From Agarophyton chilense (lineage: Eukaryota > Rhodophyta > Florideophyceae > Gracilariales > Gracilariaceae): DNA of 64,000 bases. Location: assembly GCA_030374765.1 (NCBI GenBank), contig JARGXX010000092.1, positions 806,001 to 870,000 of the forward strand. Reading direction: 5' to 3'. A model generated the notes under the pieces. It searched no databases. It was not told the DNA's origin and worked only from the letters and a program-made list of their open reading frames with translations. A program made the position numbers and the translations under genes. Below are positions 41,114 through 51,179 of this stretch, one piece after another. Position 1 is the first letter of the stretch; the number at the start of each line of letters is the position of its first letter.

Positions 41114-42748
41114 CTATTCGACGGAGTCGAAACCCAACCCGCTGTCTTGAAGCATTTGCATCAATTGTAGCATAATATCTGTTTCATGGTTGTTCCGGTT
41201 GCGTTTCTTAGGTATAGTGGTTGTACCAATCAAAATGTCTTTCTGCGTTCCTTCGGATGATGATGTTGAGAACGTAAGCGGTGTAGCAGGCTCGTTTTCA
41301 GGCTCTAAGGAAGTGATCAAACCTTCTGCCGACGGTTCCTCCGTTTCAAATGGTTCCACTGAAGCCTCTGCCGATGCGTCCGGCGATAGCTCTTCATCTC
41401 TTGGTGAGAGCGTTCCCTTATTACCAGACCGACGGGAGCTCACTTCACTCTGCGATTCAGAACACTCAACGTGCATTAGAGGCATGAGGAAATTAGCAAC
41501 ATCGGCAGTTCGTGAGAGAAGCTTTTCGTACAGAGCTGCTCGCACAATCTCTGGAACTTTTTGCAGATGCATATTTTCTGCAAGTACAAGTGCGGAAAGA
41601 CCCACCACATGAGGTGTGGCCATAGAAGTTCCGTTCATAAAGTCATAATCCGTGGGAGAGTCGATGCTAGCGCTTAAGATCTCATGTCCTGGTGCGATGA
41701 ACTCAACACATGGGCCGATATTACTGTCCACTTCCAATGAATCGTGTCTGGTGCTAGCCGTTACCGTAAATGCTTCTTTTGCCTTTGACGGACTGAAGAA
41801 GCAAGAGTTCACGGCAGAATTGCCCGCAGAAACAACGAAAATGATTCCGCGAGCCGAAGAAGCATACACAATCTCGTCAAGAGGAGTTGTCGTATAGCCT
41901 GTAAGTGCAGAGTAACTCAAATTCACTATGAATGGAACAGAAGTATTCTTAGCTTTCTCCTCCAGAATGTATTCGACCGCATTGATTGTGTCTGTTGCCA
42001 TTCCATTGCCACGGTGGTCAAAAGCCTTAATACAAGTAACAGAAGTGTTTCTAGCAATGCCAACATTTGCTCCACCAATTACACCCGCGATATGGGTTCC
42101 GTGACCGTTGTCGTCGTTGCCAGAAGAGAACTTGCTTCCGGGCGCTTTCTCCGTAGTGATATCGAGATTGACAAACTCGCTATGGTCCGTCCGACACCCT
42201 GTGTCAATTACGAACACACGAACTCCCTTTCCCATTTTTGGATAGCATGAATAGTCCGCCGAGAAGTAATCCAGGTCTGCATCTTCCTCATCGATGCGAT
42301 CCAATCCCCAGTTGTAAGGAGCAAAGCCTTGTGGTACGACTTTTCTTGAAATTGGAACAAACCCGGGGCTACTAGAACCAGTTGTATCGACATATTGTGC
42401 CTCTGAATCGGTTGGTGTAGTGGTAAGAATGGCATCTTGAGATGCATACATAACACCCTCAATCTGTTCCAGTTCATTCTTCACAAGCATTGCCGTTGTA
42501 TCACTGCGAACTGAACCGCAGCGAACGGTGATCATGCCCAAGTGTACATTGTGTCGAAGAACTTGACACCGAGCAGGTTTTTCTTCGTATACTAAGTTGA
42601 CAATGCTCCTCTTAACGGCCTCAACGCACGTGCTGTCACACTCGCTCTCTGGTTTAAGGGAAACAATGAAACGCTTACGAATATATCCTCTAGATATAGA
42701 GTGGGCGACTCCAATAAGAGCCGCGAAGAGTATAGCTAGAGTCCGCAT
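41114..42748 (-). CDS. secreted subtilisin-like serine protease (S8, proteinase K type)
   Basis: A 544-residue preproenzyme. Residues 1-18 form a signal peptide ending around AHS. Residues about 22-112 are an inhibitor I9-type propeptide. The catalytic domain has Asp182 (VFVIDTGCRTDHSEF), His216 (DDNGHGTHIAGVIGG), the oxyanion Asn310 (FVVSAGNSAVNSC) and Ser375 (NGTSMATPHVVG). This order, together with a cluster of cysteines, resembles fungal-type proteinase K-like enzymes. A C-terminal tail of about 120 residues is rich in Ser, Glu, Pro and Ala, probably extended and possibly cell-wall associated, and ends in a Met/Gln/Leu helix. Secretion to the wall or vacuole is expected. All catalytic residues are present, so activity is likely. 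Confidence 0.9.
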   Translation of the reverse strand: MRTLAILFAALIGVAHSISRGYIRKRFIVSLKPESECDSTCVEAVKRSIVNLVYEEKPARCQVLRHNVHLGMITVRCGSVRSDTTAMLVKNELEQIEGVMYASQDAILTTTPTDSEAQYVDTTGSSSPGFVPISRKVVPQGFAPYNWGLDRIDEEDADLDYFSADYSCYPKMGKGVRVFVIDTGCRTDHSEFVNLDITTEKAPGSKFSSGNDDNGHGTHIAGVIGGANVGIARNTSVTCIKAFDHRGNGMATDTINAVEYILEEKAKNTSVPFIVNLSYSALTGYTTTPLDEIVYASSARGIIFVVSAGNSAVNSCFFSPSKAKEAFTVTASTRHDSLEVDSNIGPCVEFIAPGHEILSASIDSPTDYDFMNGTSMATPHVVGLSALVLAENMHLQKVPEIVRAALYEKLLSRTADVANFLMPLMHVECSESQSEVSSRRSGNKGTLSPRDEELSPDASAEASVEPFETEEPSAEGLITSLEPENEPATPLTFSTSSSEGTQKDILIGTTTIPKKRNRNNHETDIMLQLMQMLQDSGLGFDSVE

Positions 42749-43346
42749 AATGCGGTAGCTGGGGGAGAAGAGTTACCGCTGAGCACAACGCATCGAAGCA
42801 TTATGTTGGTAGTTGTTTGCTCGTAGTCATCATGAAGCTGACCATGCAGTACACAAACCACGGGCCCAAATCAACGGGGCACGGATAGGACCATCTTCAG
42901 AGAACGACACCATTCGGCCGTTGGCTCGTGAATAATGTTCCACTATCGAGTAACAACATCACATGAAGACTTTAACGGATGCATCTTCGTTCGAACCAAA
43001 AGGCCCGGTTTGAGTGAATAGGGGATGCACATGATAGACGGGGCCCAGAAAGAAGCAGGCCATTTCAAAAATCGCCAGCACAAAGCCACATTCTACAGAT
43101 GAATGAGGGTACAATGTAAAAGGTTCCGCGACAGAACTGAAAAACGTCAGAATTCTTGTCCGTCTTCAAAATAGTTTGTCAGGATTCGTTGGTCAATGGT
43201 CAACTTGGAGCAAAGGCCAAAAATGATTTTCATATGGTCCACGATACTTTGCAATAACAAAGCTGACGATCATACAAGAACATATTCGAAACGTTGCGGT
43301 TCTCTGCCCTGTCATGTCTGTAAACTTCTTAATCTACTTCAACAGC
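42749..43346. other. spacer upstream of the subtilase gene
   Basis: About 600 nt between the subtilase start and the 3' end of the zinc-finger gene. No gene is supported. Confidence 0.45.
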
Positions 43347-43931
43347 TCAAAAGAGTTCAGGATCCGAGGATAGGCCAATATGTGCCAATAGCTTTTTTCT
43401 TTGCAGGGCAGGACAATCACGAGCATGAGCACGACTATGCGTTTTTCGACACTTTGCAGAGTGAAATACTCGACCACATCCGTGAATACATGTCACATGC
43501 TTTGGATGTGAATCCTCATTATGCGTAGAACGAGGCGAAAGTGAGGCCCCGCAAACACAGGATAGTTGCTTTGCACCCTCATCTACGGCCGAGGCTGTTT
43601 TGGTATTCGAACCAGCTGGAGCCAGAATATGAACTGTGTTGTTTGAGGGATTTTGACCACGACGATCCTCCTTGTTCGCCAGAGAATTCGTTTTCTGCAC
43701 TTGTTCCGGAGCTTTGACACAAGGTGATTTTGTGAAAAACGCGGAGAGTTCTTGCAGCCATGGCTCGCTGACGTTTTCGGGTAACGAGGACTTGAGCAAA
43801 TCGGACGTGGTACGAATGGCGTGGCGGAGCACGTGGTCCAGCTGGGATGGGGAATTATCGGCAGTTTGCTGCACCTGTGTGCTAAGCTTTTCAAGGGCTC
43901 CAACGATGTCGAAGTCTTCCGTATGCGACAT
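43347..43931 (-). CDS. small protein with C-terminal MYND-like zinc finger
   Basis: A 194-residue protein started at the ATG at 43931 (MSHTEDFDIVGALEKL); an upstream ATG would add 51 residues of leader-like sequence. Residues 1-70 are predicted helical, and about 70-125 are polar and disordered. Residues about 127-180 carry CVCGASL, then a spacer, then CIHGCGRVFHSAKCRKTHSRAHARDC. The C-C...C-C...C-H...H-C spacing resembles a divergent MYND or related treble-clef finger that mediates protein-protein contacts. The helical N-terminus plus zinc tail is reminiscent of peroxin-19- or chaperone-like adaptors, but I make no functional call. Confidence 0.5.
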   Translation of the reverse strand: MSHTEDFDIVGALEKLSTQVQQTADNSPSQLDHVLRHAIRTTSDLLKSSLPENVSEPWLQELSAFFTKSPCVKAPEQVQKTNSLANKEDRRGQNPSNNTVHILAPAGSNTKTASAVDEGAKQLSCVCGASLSPRSTHNEDSHPKHVTCIHGCGRVFHSAKCRKTHSRAHARDCPALQRKKLLAHIGLSSDPELF

Positions 43932-45110
43932 GCTGAAAGAGAACGAGGTAAAATGTATACTGATCGCACGGTCAAGGGTGCTCCTCACGATGGAGTGCGA
44001 GAAGTGAGTTGGCAACGAAATTTCTACTTCAGACGTCCGCTTGCTTTTAGAGCACTTTTTTTTGGGTGGTATTAACGAGCGCATCCGACAACGTGGCTGC
44101 CCAGAACAGAAGCGAGACCTGTGTGTGCCCGCAAAGGATCAAACAGTCCCATGGACTTGCGAGAAGCATGTCTCAAATTCGAGTTTTTTTGGGAACACTC
44201 GGTGCAAGTATAGTCTATGAAACGAGGCTGCATTTATTTAGATTATAGTACTACTACAAGTGGCTATGCAATCTGACCGCATGAGTTCAGGGCACGCAGT
44301 TACGGTTTCCCAAGGCGCCGGGTACGAAATCAGGGAAAGTGTACACTCTCCCCGGTTGCGAGACGGCCAGGCCACGAACTCAAGCCCCACCAGCGCTGTC
44401 TCGGTAATCCGTGTCGAAGACAAACGGTATCCAAATATGAAAACAACCTGTAGCGCGCGCAAGACAACGAAGAAAAAAGAAAAGAAAGGTCGGATTGGGG
44501 GAGAGGTGCTCTGCGGAAACCTGGAGGCTAGTGCAATACCAGGGCAAAGCGCGGCACGCAAGTCGCAGCAAGCTACGAGCAGTTGCGGCCCCTCAAGAAA
44601 AATAGTTGTAACAAAGATAGCAGTTCCATGTGGAACCGCATCTAGCTGTTACACTAGATAAAACAGATACTACACTTAATCAAGGCTTTCACCAAGACAG
44701 TTGGAGGGGAAGACGCGATGGGGTCAGTGCCGCGGCCGCGGCCGGCTTTTTATACTCCTGCGGGAGAGGCGTGTCGCCGTCGACCAAGGCATGGCGGGAC
44801 GCCGTGCAGCGCGTCGACGCTGTCCACGCGCCCACGTGCACACGTGAACAGCTGAACACATTGTTTATGCCATACCGCGAATAGAAAACAGGTCTTCCAA
44901 AACAGCCGGTGCGCTGTTCACCGGTGCCAGCTCCATGTGTGATCACAACTATACATCATCCCCAACCGCCGAAAACCAAGGGCGAGCATATAGAGGAAAA
45001 CTTCTTCAGACTTCTTCGTCAAACACGGATAACGCGAGCCTTCGTCTTGGGAAATCCCACGTCCTTTCCGACCGTCCCCGTAGTGCTTCGTTGCCTAGCA
45101 TCCTAACTAC
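43932..45110. other. spacer, possible promoters of zinc-finger gene and gatA
   Basis: About 1.2 kb between divergent starts. Frames on both strands are short and of shadow type. A GC-rich patch near 44730-44860 contains CACGTG (44831-44836). No gene is supported. Confidence 0.4.
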
Positions 45111-46766
45111 ATGAGTTTTTCAGCGGCGAATTGGCATCGTTCTCGCGAGCCATTGCAATTATCGATGGCAACCACATTCATCACTTCAACAAACTCCCTC
45201 TCTCGTTTTCGCTTCTCACACCGCACCTCGTTTCCCAGTAGGTCTCAACACACGAAATCGCTCCGAAACGTGACGCGCGCCCTTGCTTCTCATTCAATCA
45301 GGGACATAGTCAGATCCATTCGATCTCGTGACACATCCGCGTGCCAAGTCCTCAACCAATCGCTCTCTCGAATTGAATCTATTGAGCCGCTCGTCAATGC
45401 TTTCATTACCATTGACGTGGAGCACGCACAAGCGCAAGCCACGAGAATAGATAAGCACATTGCCCAGGGGAAAGATCCTGGACCGCTAGCAGGCGTTCCG
45501 ATTGCCATCAAGGACAATCTCTCCACAAAAGGTCTACCGACCACAGCTGCGAGCCGCATTCTCGACGGCTTTGTCCCTGCGTACAATGCCACTGCGGTGC
45601 AGAGACTTGTCGATGCTGGCGCTCTCATTGTAGGAAAGACCAATTTGGACGAGTTTGGTATGGGAGGTTCGACGGAAAACTCAGCCTATGCGACCACGCG
45701 AAATCCATGGGATCTTTCTTGCGTGCCTGGCGGCTCGTCGGGGGGTTCCGCTGTAGCCGTGGCCGCTGGTATGTGCCCAATTGCGCTCGGTTCAGATACG
45801 GGTGGAAGCATTCGACAACCAGCATCATTCTGCGGGGTAACGGGTTTCAAGCCGTCCTATGGTCGCGTAAGCCGTCATGGCCTTTTTTCGTTCGGCTCTT
45901 CATTGGATACTGTTGGGCCGATATGCCGTAGCGCCCAAGATGCTGCTCTGATCATGCAGATTATAGCAGGGTCAGATGGGATGGACTCAGCTGCGAGCAC
46001 CACTTCTGTTCCATCTTATGCAGATCTCTTGGAGGGGGATCTCTCCAACTTTCGAATTGCGGTAGTCAGTGAGTCTTTGTCTTTTGGAGTAGATACAGAA
46101 GTTGCGCAAGCGGTGCAGGAAGCGTTGGGTGTCTTCACGAGTCTTGGAGCTAGCGTTGAAATGGTGTCAGTACCGTTGCTATCGGTGGCCGCACCAGCGT
46201 ACTATGTAATAACAAACTCTGAGGCGTCTGCCAATTTAGCCAGGTATGATGGTGTGAGATACGGCGTGCGTCAACACGATGCGAAGACCTCATCGGATAT
46301 GTACGCGGAGTCACGTGCCTCTGGTTTCGGATGGGAGGTGAAGCGCCGCATCATGGGAGGCACATACGCCTTGTCAAGCGGATACTATGATGCTTATTAC
46401 TGCCAAGCTCAGCGGGTGAGAACAGCGCTTACCAACTCTATAAAGGACAAGTTCGCTGAGGGTTTCGATATTCTAATTACCCCTGTGGCACCCAACCCCG
46501 CGTTTGGTATTGGAGAGAAGATATCGGACCCTGTTTGGATGATGCTGAACGACATCTGTACTGTTCCGGCGAACCTTGCCGGACTTCCGGCCATCAGCGT
46601 GCCTTGCGGAAGGACTATGAAGAACTTGCCGATTGGGCTGCAAATCATCGGTTCATTCATGAAAGATGAACTTGTGTTGAAGGCAGCCCATGCGTATCAA
46701 CAACAGACTGCACATCATGAGCAATTGGCAGAACCAGTGGCAGGCAACGTCGCGGTATCGGTGTAA
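45111..46766 (+). CDS. gatA: glutamyl-tRNA(Gln) amidotransferase subunit A, organellar
   Basis: A 551-residue amidase-signature enzyme. GatCAB converts Glu-tRNA(Gln) to Gln-tRNA(Gln) in plastids and mitochondria. The first 60 residues are Ser/Arg/Thr-rich with almost no acids, a typical organellar presequence; a second ATG at 45165 (MATTFITSTNSL) could be the alternative start for dual targeting. The Lys-cisSer-Ser triad is present: K134 in PIAIKDN, the cis-Ser in PGGSSGGSAVAVAAG (about 209) and the nucleophile in GSDTGGSIRQPASF (about 233). The tail, with DICTVPANLAGLPAISVPCG and LPIGLQIIG, matches GatA rather than other amidases. GatB and GatC are not in the window. It is intronless. Confidence 0.93.
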   Translation: MSFSAANWHRSREPLQLSMATTFITSTNSLSRFRFSHRTSFPSRSQHTKSLRNVTRALASHSIRDIVRSIRSRDTSACQVLNQSLSRIESIEPLVNAFITIDVEHAQAQATRIDKHIAQGKDPGPLAGVPIAIKDNLSTKGLPTTAASRILDGFVPAYNATAVQRLVDAGALIVGKTNLDEFGMGGSTENSAYATTRNPWDLSCVPGGSSGGSAVAVAAGMCPIALGSDTGGSIRQPASFCGVTGFKPSYGRVSRHGLFSFGSSLDTVGPICRSAQDAALIMQIIAGSDGMDSAASTTSVPSYADLLEGDLSNFRIAVVSESLSFGVDTEVAQAVQEALGVFTSLGASVEMVSVPLLSVAAPAYYVITNSEASANLARYDGVRYGVRQHDAKTSSDMYAESRASGFGWEVKRRIMGGTYALSSGYYDAYYCQAQRVRTALTNSIKDKFAEGFDILITPVAPNPAFGIGEKISDPVWMMLNDICTVPANLAGLPAISVPCGRTMKNLPIGLQIIGSFMKDELVLKAAHAYQQQTAHHEQLAEPVAGNVAVSV

Positions 46767-47236
46767 ACAAATGGTCTTTGGCACTGTAACTCATCTACGT
46801 GTTGCGTTCAATTGTTGTCCCCAACAAATCTATCATATCGTTCGTCAACATCACTGTGGAGTCCGGAAATTCGTGTACCGTGGTAGAGGTGCGGTAGATA
46901 GAACGCGGACAAGCTCAAAGGATTCTGGCGCATTCAACGCTAGCTGCTCGGCAAGCCGACTGCGGTTCCCCTATCCCCAAGCTCTCCTCCTTCACTTGCG
47001 ATGATCCGGCCGTGTGGTCATGACAATCGCATGGACGAAAAGCGTGCGATGGTCTGGGGCCCCAGGGACCATTGCCAGCAAGAAAATGTGTTTCGGACTG
47101 TTGTGGTTCAAAGCACGTGTGGTCTGTTGCACGCGACGAGTGAACTTTTGTTCTCTGCACCCGTGTGGTTTCAATATTTACATGTTTGCAACGACGTGTA
47201 CTGTGTAGTTTATTTGTTTGACGCACATGTTTTTTT
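46767..47236. other. convergent spacer between gatA and the DUF3598-like gene
   Basis: About 470 nt with no supported gene. Confidence 0.5.
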
Positions 47237-49324
47237 TCAGACGTAGGACACCACGGCATCGCTTTCCGCGGCATCCTCAAGCTTCTCCTTGACGAACAGG
47301 GCACCAACAAGAGTGCCCTCGTCGTTTCTTCCTGCCTCAATCCGCAATCGCGATGGCGTGTTTAGTTCGATTGCAGAGACGGTGTTCCAGATTTGCGGAA
47401 ACGCTTCGCTGACAGGAAACTTAACAAGGACTTGTTTTGATACCAGTAGAGCCGCGTAATCGCCTGCAAAATGGCCAGTCCTCGGGGAGTACATCCAAGA
47501 GAAGGCCTCCATACTAGGAATGGCGTTCCACGCAAACTTTTCCTCTTCATGCGCTTGGCCACACACTTGTCGCGTGAGCAAGTGACACTCTGAAAGACGG
47601 CGTCGGTCGTGCGCGCGTGCTTCTCTTACTCTTTGCGAAAGCTTTTTCTTTTTCGCAGTGCGCTGCCGGCGTCTTGAAACGTGGTTTGGATCATCGGGAA
47701 TGTGGTTTTCCACCCATGTCACGTCACTCTCCGTGATAGTACTCCTGTTGGACGTCTCGTACGTCGTTGACACCTGCACGCACGATTCGGGGGGGTATTC
47801 GGGGTGAAATATAACACCGTGCCCTTGCCATAGCCCAAGCAATTTGGCGGCACTGGTCGACTGCAGACTGAGCTCTGTTGTGGGTGCGGTGGCGACTGCT
47901 CCCGAGTGTGATGATGATGCGGCAGTCGGAGCGGAATGGGTTTGAAATTCCTTCAAAACCACAATGTGGGAGAACTTTGAGCCGTTTCTCATTCCGGTTT
48001 GCTTGGGCTCGTGCTCTGCGGCACTGGTACACAGAAAGATTCTGTGGCGCACTGGAAGCGACTGGTGTTGCGCTGTAATCGCAATCTCCAGCTCTGGGCG
48101 ACAGCGCTTGTTGTGCGCCAGGGATGCGAGGCACGCGCGGCTCATTGTGAAAAGGTCAGTGTCGTGGCGGGTGATGGCGTTCTTGCGACACACGACGTAG
48201 CAGCCTTCAGCAGACACTGCTCGGCCAGGCACAAGTGCCTGGGCGTGTTTCGGCGACGGAACTCGGACGTTCGACACAAACTCGAGGGAGTGTGTACTCG
48301 CGGTTGAGTTCCAAGCCACGGCGCCGTCTGCACATTGGCGGACACAAGTGTTGACGGAAAAACAGGCCGTGACGCGCGGAGCAAAAGTTTGGGCCGTTTG
48401 GAGCGAAAATACGGTGACAGTACCCTGCCATGCACCGCGGTTGGCGTGGGCAAAGGTGGCTTGTTGGTGCGGTGCAACGAGCGGTTGGGGAGGATGAGCA
48501 AGGTGAAGATGGTGCGGTGGGTGTTGTTTGAATGGCGGGAGAAAGTAGGACTCGTCTCTGGTGGCGGCGCCGCCCCGAGCGTTTGCCTCGGCCTGCCAGC
48601 GAGCAAATTGGTCGGGGGGTGGCACGTCGACGTTTCCGCTCATGCTGAACGGTTGGGCGGGTGCGTCGGACACGTCCGAGTGCATGGCATCGTAGCTGCT
48701 ACTGAGGGCGTCTATTTCGTGTTGTTCGTTGGTGAAGTGTTTTCTCTCCAACAGGGTTGACTCGCGCAGGGAGGCAAGCAGGTCTTCGTGCCTAGGGTCG
48801 GTGTGTGGTGGATGCGGTGCTTTTCGAAAGTCAATGTAGCGTGGATCATCGGGGTGAATATCAGTGGGCGGCATGGGATGTTGCCAAAGCTTGCCGTTGA
48901 CGGCGTCGTGCGTGCGCAAGGTTTGTTCAAACTGGGTGAGTTCGCGCTGGGTGTGCATGTCGGACAACATGATGGCATGATCGACAGAAGCGTCGTCATC
49001 GAGGTGGGCGGGTGGGCGGGACGCGAATTGGTTTCTGATTTGGGCGAGGTCTCGCGCGCGGTTGTCAAACAGGTACGGGGTGTCCAGGTCGTGCAGCTGG
49101 TAGTCTTCCTTTGCGATGATGTGCACGTTGGGCACGTCGTTGTACTGCTGCTTGAGCTCATCGTAGTAGTCTCGGTCAAAGTGATCGGGATCGGGGGCGG
49201 CGGGGGTGACGCGCGCGTGTGGGGCGGTGGGTGGAGATTGGGGCGGTGGTGGGGCGGCATTCTGGAGGCGGCGGGGGCGCAGGGCGCGGGCAGGTGGCGC
49301 AAAGCTTGACACAAACGAGATCAT
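47237..49324 (-). CDS. large plastid-type protein with DUF3598/lipocalin-like repeats
   Basis: A 695-residue protein. Residues 1-45 look like a transit peptide (Ser, Ala, Pro, Arg; MISFVSSFAPPARALRPRRL). Residues about 50-290 are polar, rich in Asp and His, and largely disordered. Two similar modules follow: about 300-480 starts with RGAWQGTVTVFS, and about 515-690 starts with LLGLWQGHGVIFHPEYPP and ends with DYAALLVSKQVLVKFPV, then PSRLRIEAGRNDEGTLVGALFVKEKL. The repeated W-Q-G strand followed by a beta-rich stretch fits the double-barrel lipocalin-like DUF3598 family of cyanobacteria and plastids. Ligand and function are unknown. The basic SRRRQRTAKKKK insertion is odd for that fold. Confidence 0.45.
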   Translation of the reverse strand: MISFVSSFAPPARALRPRRLQNAAPPPPQSPPTAPHARVTPAAPDPDHFDRDYYDELKQQYNDVPNVHIIAKEDYQLHDLDTPYLFDNRARDLAQIRNQFASRPPAHLDDDASVDHAIMLSDMHTQRELTQFEQTLRTHDAVNGKLWQHPMPPTDIHPDDPRYIDFRKAPHPPHTDPRHEDLLASLRESTLLERKHFTNEQHEIDALSSSYDAMHSDVSDAPAQPFSMSGNVDVPPPDQFARWQAEANARGGAATRDESYFLPPFKQHPPHHLHLAHPPQPLVAPHQQATFAHANRGAWQGTVTVFSLQTAQTFAPRVTACFSVNTCVRQCADGAVAWNSTASTHSLEFVSNVRVPSPKHAQALVPGRAVSAEGCYVVCRKNAITRHDTDLFTMSRACLASLAHNKRCRPELEIAITAQHQSLPVRHRIFLCTSAAEHEPKQTGMRNGSKFSHIVVLKEFQTHSAPTAASSSHSGAVATAPTTELSLQSTSAAKLLGLWQGHGVIFHPEYPPESCVQVSTTYETSNRSTITESDVTWVENHIPDDPNHVSRRRQRTAKKKKLSQRVREARAHDRRRLSECHLLTRQVCGQAHEEEKFAWNAIPSMEAFSWMYSPRTGHFAGDYAALLVSKQVLVKFPVSEAFPQIWNTVSAIELNTPSRLRIEAGRNDEGTLVGALFVKEKLEDAAESDAVVSYV

Positions 49325-49473
49325 GTTTGGGATTACATATGCAAAGCGAGCAAGAAGCGAGCAAGAAGCGAGCGAGAGAGGAAGGGAAAAAAATATGTGT
49401 ATATAATATTATATTACGCGGAAGAGGTATAAATGTTGTGGTGTGTACTGGGCGGTGGGCGGTGGGCGGTGGT

Positions 49474-50682
49474 CTATTCAACGATTGCACTATTGCCGCG
49501 CTTTTCCAGCTCCTCGGCGGTGACGAGATCCTCCGGCATGATAGTCATGAGGGCGCTCTTGGACAGCATACCATCCGAGCCGGGACTCATGGCCTCGTTG
49601 AACAGGCGGATGGAGGCTCTCATCCTGGCGCGATCGACAGCATTGCGCACAGTACGGGCGTTTGAAAAGTAGGGCATCTGCATGCGTTTCTCCACATACT
49701 TTTGAAACACTTGCTCAGCGCCTTCGGCAAATTGATACTCGAGGTCGCGGCTCATGACGTTGGCAATGGCGACGAGTTCTTCGGAGGAGTAGTTTGGGAA
49801 CTGGATGTGGTTTCCAATGCGGGAGCTCATGCCGGGGTTGAAACCATAAAACCTGTCCATGCGGTCCTCGTATCCGGCCAGGACGACGACGAGGTCATCG
49901 CGCTGGTGCTCCATGATCTGCAACAGAATTTCGATGGACTCTTGGCCATAATCCTTGTCGTTGGAGGCATTGTACAGGTAGTAGGCCTCGTCGATGAGCA
50001 AGACGCCTCCAAAGGCCTTTTTGATGACCTCCTTTGTCTTTGGGGCGGTATGTCCAACGTACTGACCGACGAGGTCGTCGCGCGTGGCGACGACAAGATG
50101 ACCCTGGCGACAATAGCCCATGCGCTTGAGCAATTGACCCATTCTCATAGCGACAGTGGTCTTGCCCGTGCCTGGGGCACCCGTGAAGGACATGTGCAAC
50201 GAGGGTACAGCAGTTTCCAAGCCAAGTCCCTTTCGCAACTTGTCAACAATCAAAAGAGCAGCAATCTCAGCAACGCGCGTCTTGACGGGTTTGAGACCGA
50301 CAAGCTCGCGGTCCAACAAGGCAAGTTCCTCCTGTACACCAGCCTCGTACATGTGTTGGTTAACGGTACCGACCTGTAGGTCATCAGGAATGCTGTTTAG
50401 CTTGTCCACTTTTTTCTGGCGTGCCATCTTTATTTCAAGCTTTTCGCGTTCCTTTCGTTCTTTTTCCTCACGTATTTTGCGTGCCTCCACGTCTTTTTCC
50501 TTGAGCGCGTCGGAGAGACGTCGCGTGACGGGCGTCTCGTACTTGGGCGCTTCGGTGTCTGCCATGCGGGGGGCGGAGGAGGGGCGGCGACGCGAGGGGC
50601 GCGAGGGGCATAGCAACAAACGAGGGTGGGCGCGGGTGGTGCAGCCTCGCAGCGGGGCGGCGCCGGTGGGGATGAACGCCAT
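49474..50682 (-). CDS. cbbX: CbbX, red-type Rubisco activase, nuclear-encoded
   Basis: A 402-residue AAA+ protein started at the ATG at 50682; the frame is open far upstream but codes only low-complexity leader. CbbX forms a hexamer that pulls on the Rubisco large-subunit C-terminus with ATP, releasing inhibitory sugar phosphates. Residues 1-40 are an Arg/Pro/Ser-rich transit peptide. A long charged coiled-coil linker (about 60-95) follows, then the core: Walker [10 protein letters not shown] (168-176), the pore-loop region [16 protein letters not shown] (208-223), Walker [13 protein letters not shown] (226-237) and sensor/arginine segments in [22 protein letters not shown]. The coiled-coil linker is longer than in bacterial CbbX. 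Red algae also carry a plastid cbbX copy, so this is probably the nuclear partner. Confidence 0.95.
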   Translation of the reverse strand: MAFIPTGAAPLRGCTTRAHPRLLLCPSRPSRRRPSSAPRMADTEAPKYETPVTRRLSDALKEKDVEARKIREEKERKEREKLEIKMARQKKVDKLNSIPDDLQVGTVNQHMYEAGVQEELALLDRELVGLKPVKTRVAEIAALLIVDKLRKGLGLETAVPSLHMSFTGAPGTGKTTVAMRMGQLLKRMGYCRQGHLVVATRDDLVGQYVGHTAPKTKEVIKKAFGGVLLIDEAYYLYNASNDKDYGQESIEILLQIMEHQRDDLVVVLAGYEDRMDRFYGFNPGMSSRIGNHIQFPNYSSEELVAIANVMSRDLEYQFAEGAEQVFQKYVEKRMQMPYFSNARTVRNAVDRARMRASIRLFNEAMSPGSDGMLSKSALMTIMPEDLVTAEELEKRGNSAIVE

Positions 50683-50710
50683 GGCGGGTTTTGCGGTTGC
50701 GGGAGCTGAC

Positions 50711-50730
50711 GGGGGGGGGGGGGGGGGGGG
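50711..50730 (-). repeat. poly-C tract (20 nt, sense of cbbX) in the cbbX leader
   Basis: G homopolymer on the plus strand, C on the cbbX sense strand, 28 nt upstream of the ATG. A second run of 11 lies at 50763-50773. Confidence 0.9.
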
Positions 50731-51126
50731 CGGGGAGAATGGGTGGGGTTGAGCGGCGGGGCGGGGGGGGGGGTTGGGTGGACACAGGAGGGCGTACGCT
50801 TTAAACACGCGAGAGAGATAGAGAGAGAGAGAGAGAGAGGTACGAGTGGGCGTGCGGAATCGGGGGCGCCGCTTGGCGCGCGCTGATTGGACGCGCGCTG
50901 ATTGGACGCGCGCGTGGTGTTTGCAGACGGGGGCGCACACTGTGGTAGTAGATATCTGCAGTGTATCTGCAGTGTGGCAAATATCTTTTGCGCCACTGGC
51001 GGCACCAAGAAAACAGCCGAAAACAGCACAAAACACACACAAGCTCCCAACGGCACGTTGCAATCGTACGCAAGCACGGAGGCAAGCACGGAGACAAGCA
51101 CGGAGACAACAAGCACGGAGACAAGC

Positions 51127-51163
51127 ACCCCCCCACCCCCCCCCCCCCCCCCCCCCCCCCCCC
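51127..51163 (+). repeat. poly-C tract (28 nt plus shorter run) before a plus-strand ATG
   Basis: C homopolymers interrupted once by an A, ending 16 nt before the ATG at 51180. This is the same arrangement as in three confirmed genes of the window. Confidence 0.85.
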
Positions 51164-51179
51164 GTTCGTTGGCGCCGCC

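Larger units (their letters stand above)
50683..51179. promoter_or_regulatory. CbbX upstream/divergent region with CCAAT repeats
   Basis: About 500 nt. It contains a TTTAAA palindrome (50800-50805) that could be the CbbX TATA, a GA run near 50819-50838, a 15-bp tandem repeat carrying ATTGG twice (50886-50890 and 50901-50905; CCAAT on the CbbX sense strand), an 11-bp tandem repeat TATCTGCAGTG (50953-50974) and four to five 12-bp CAAGCACGGAGA units (51071-51125). This is dense repeat structure for a promoter. Confidence 0.45.
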
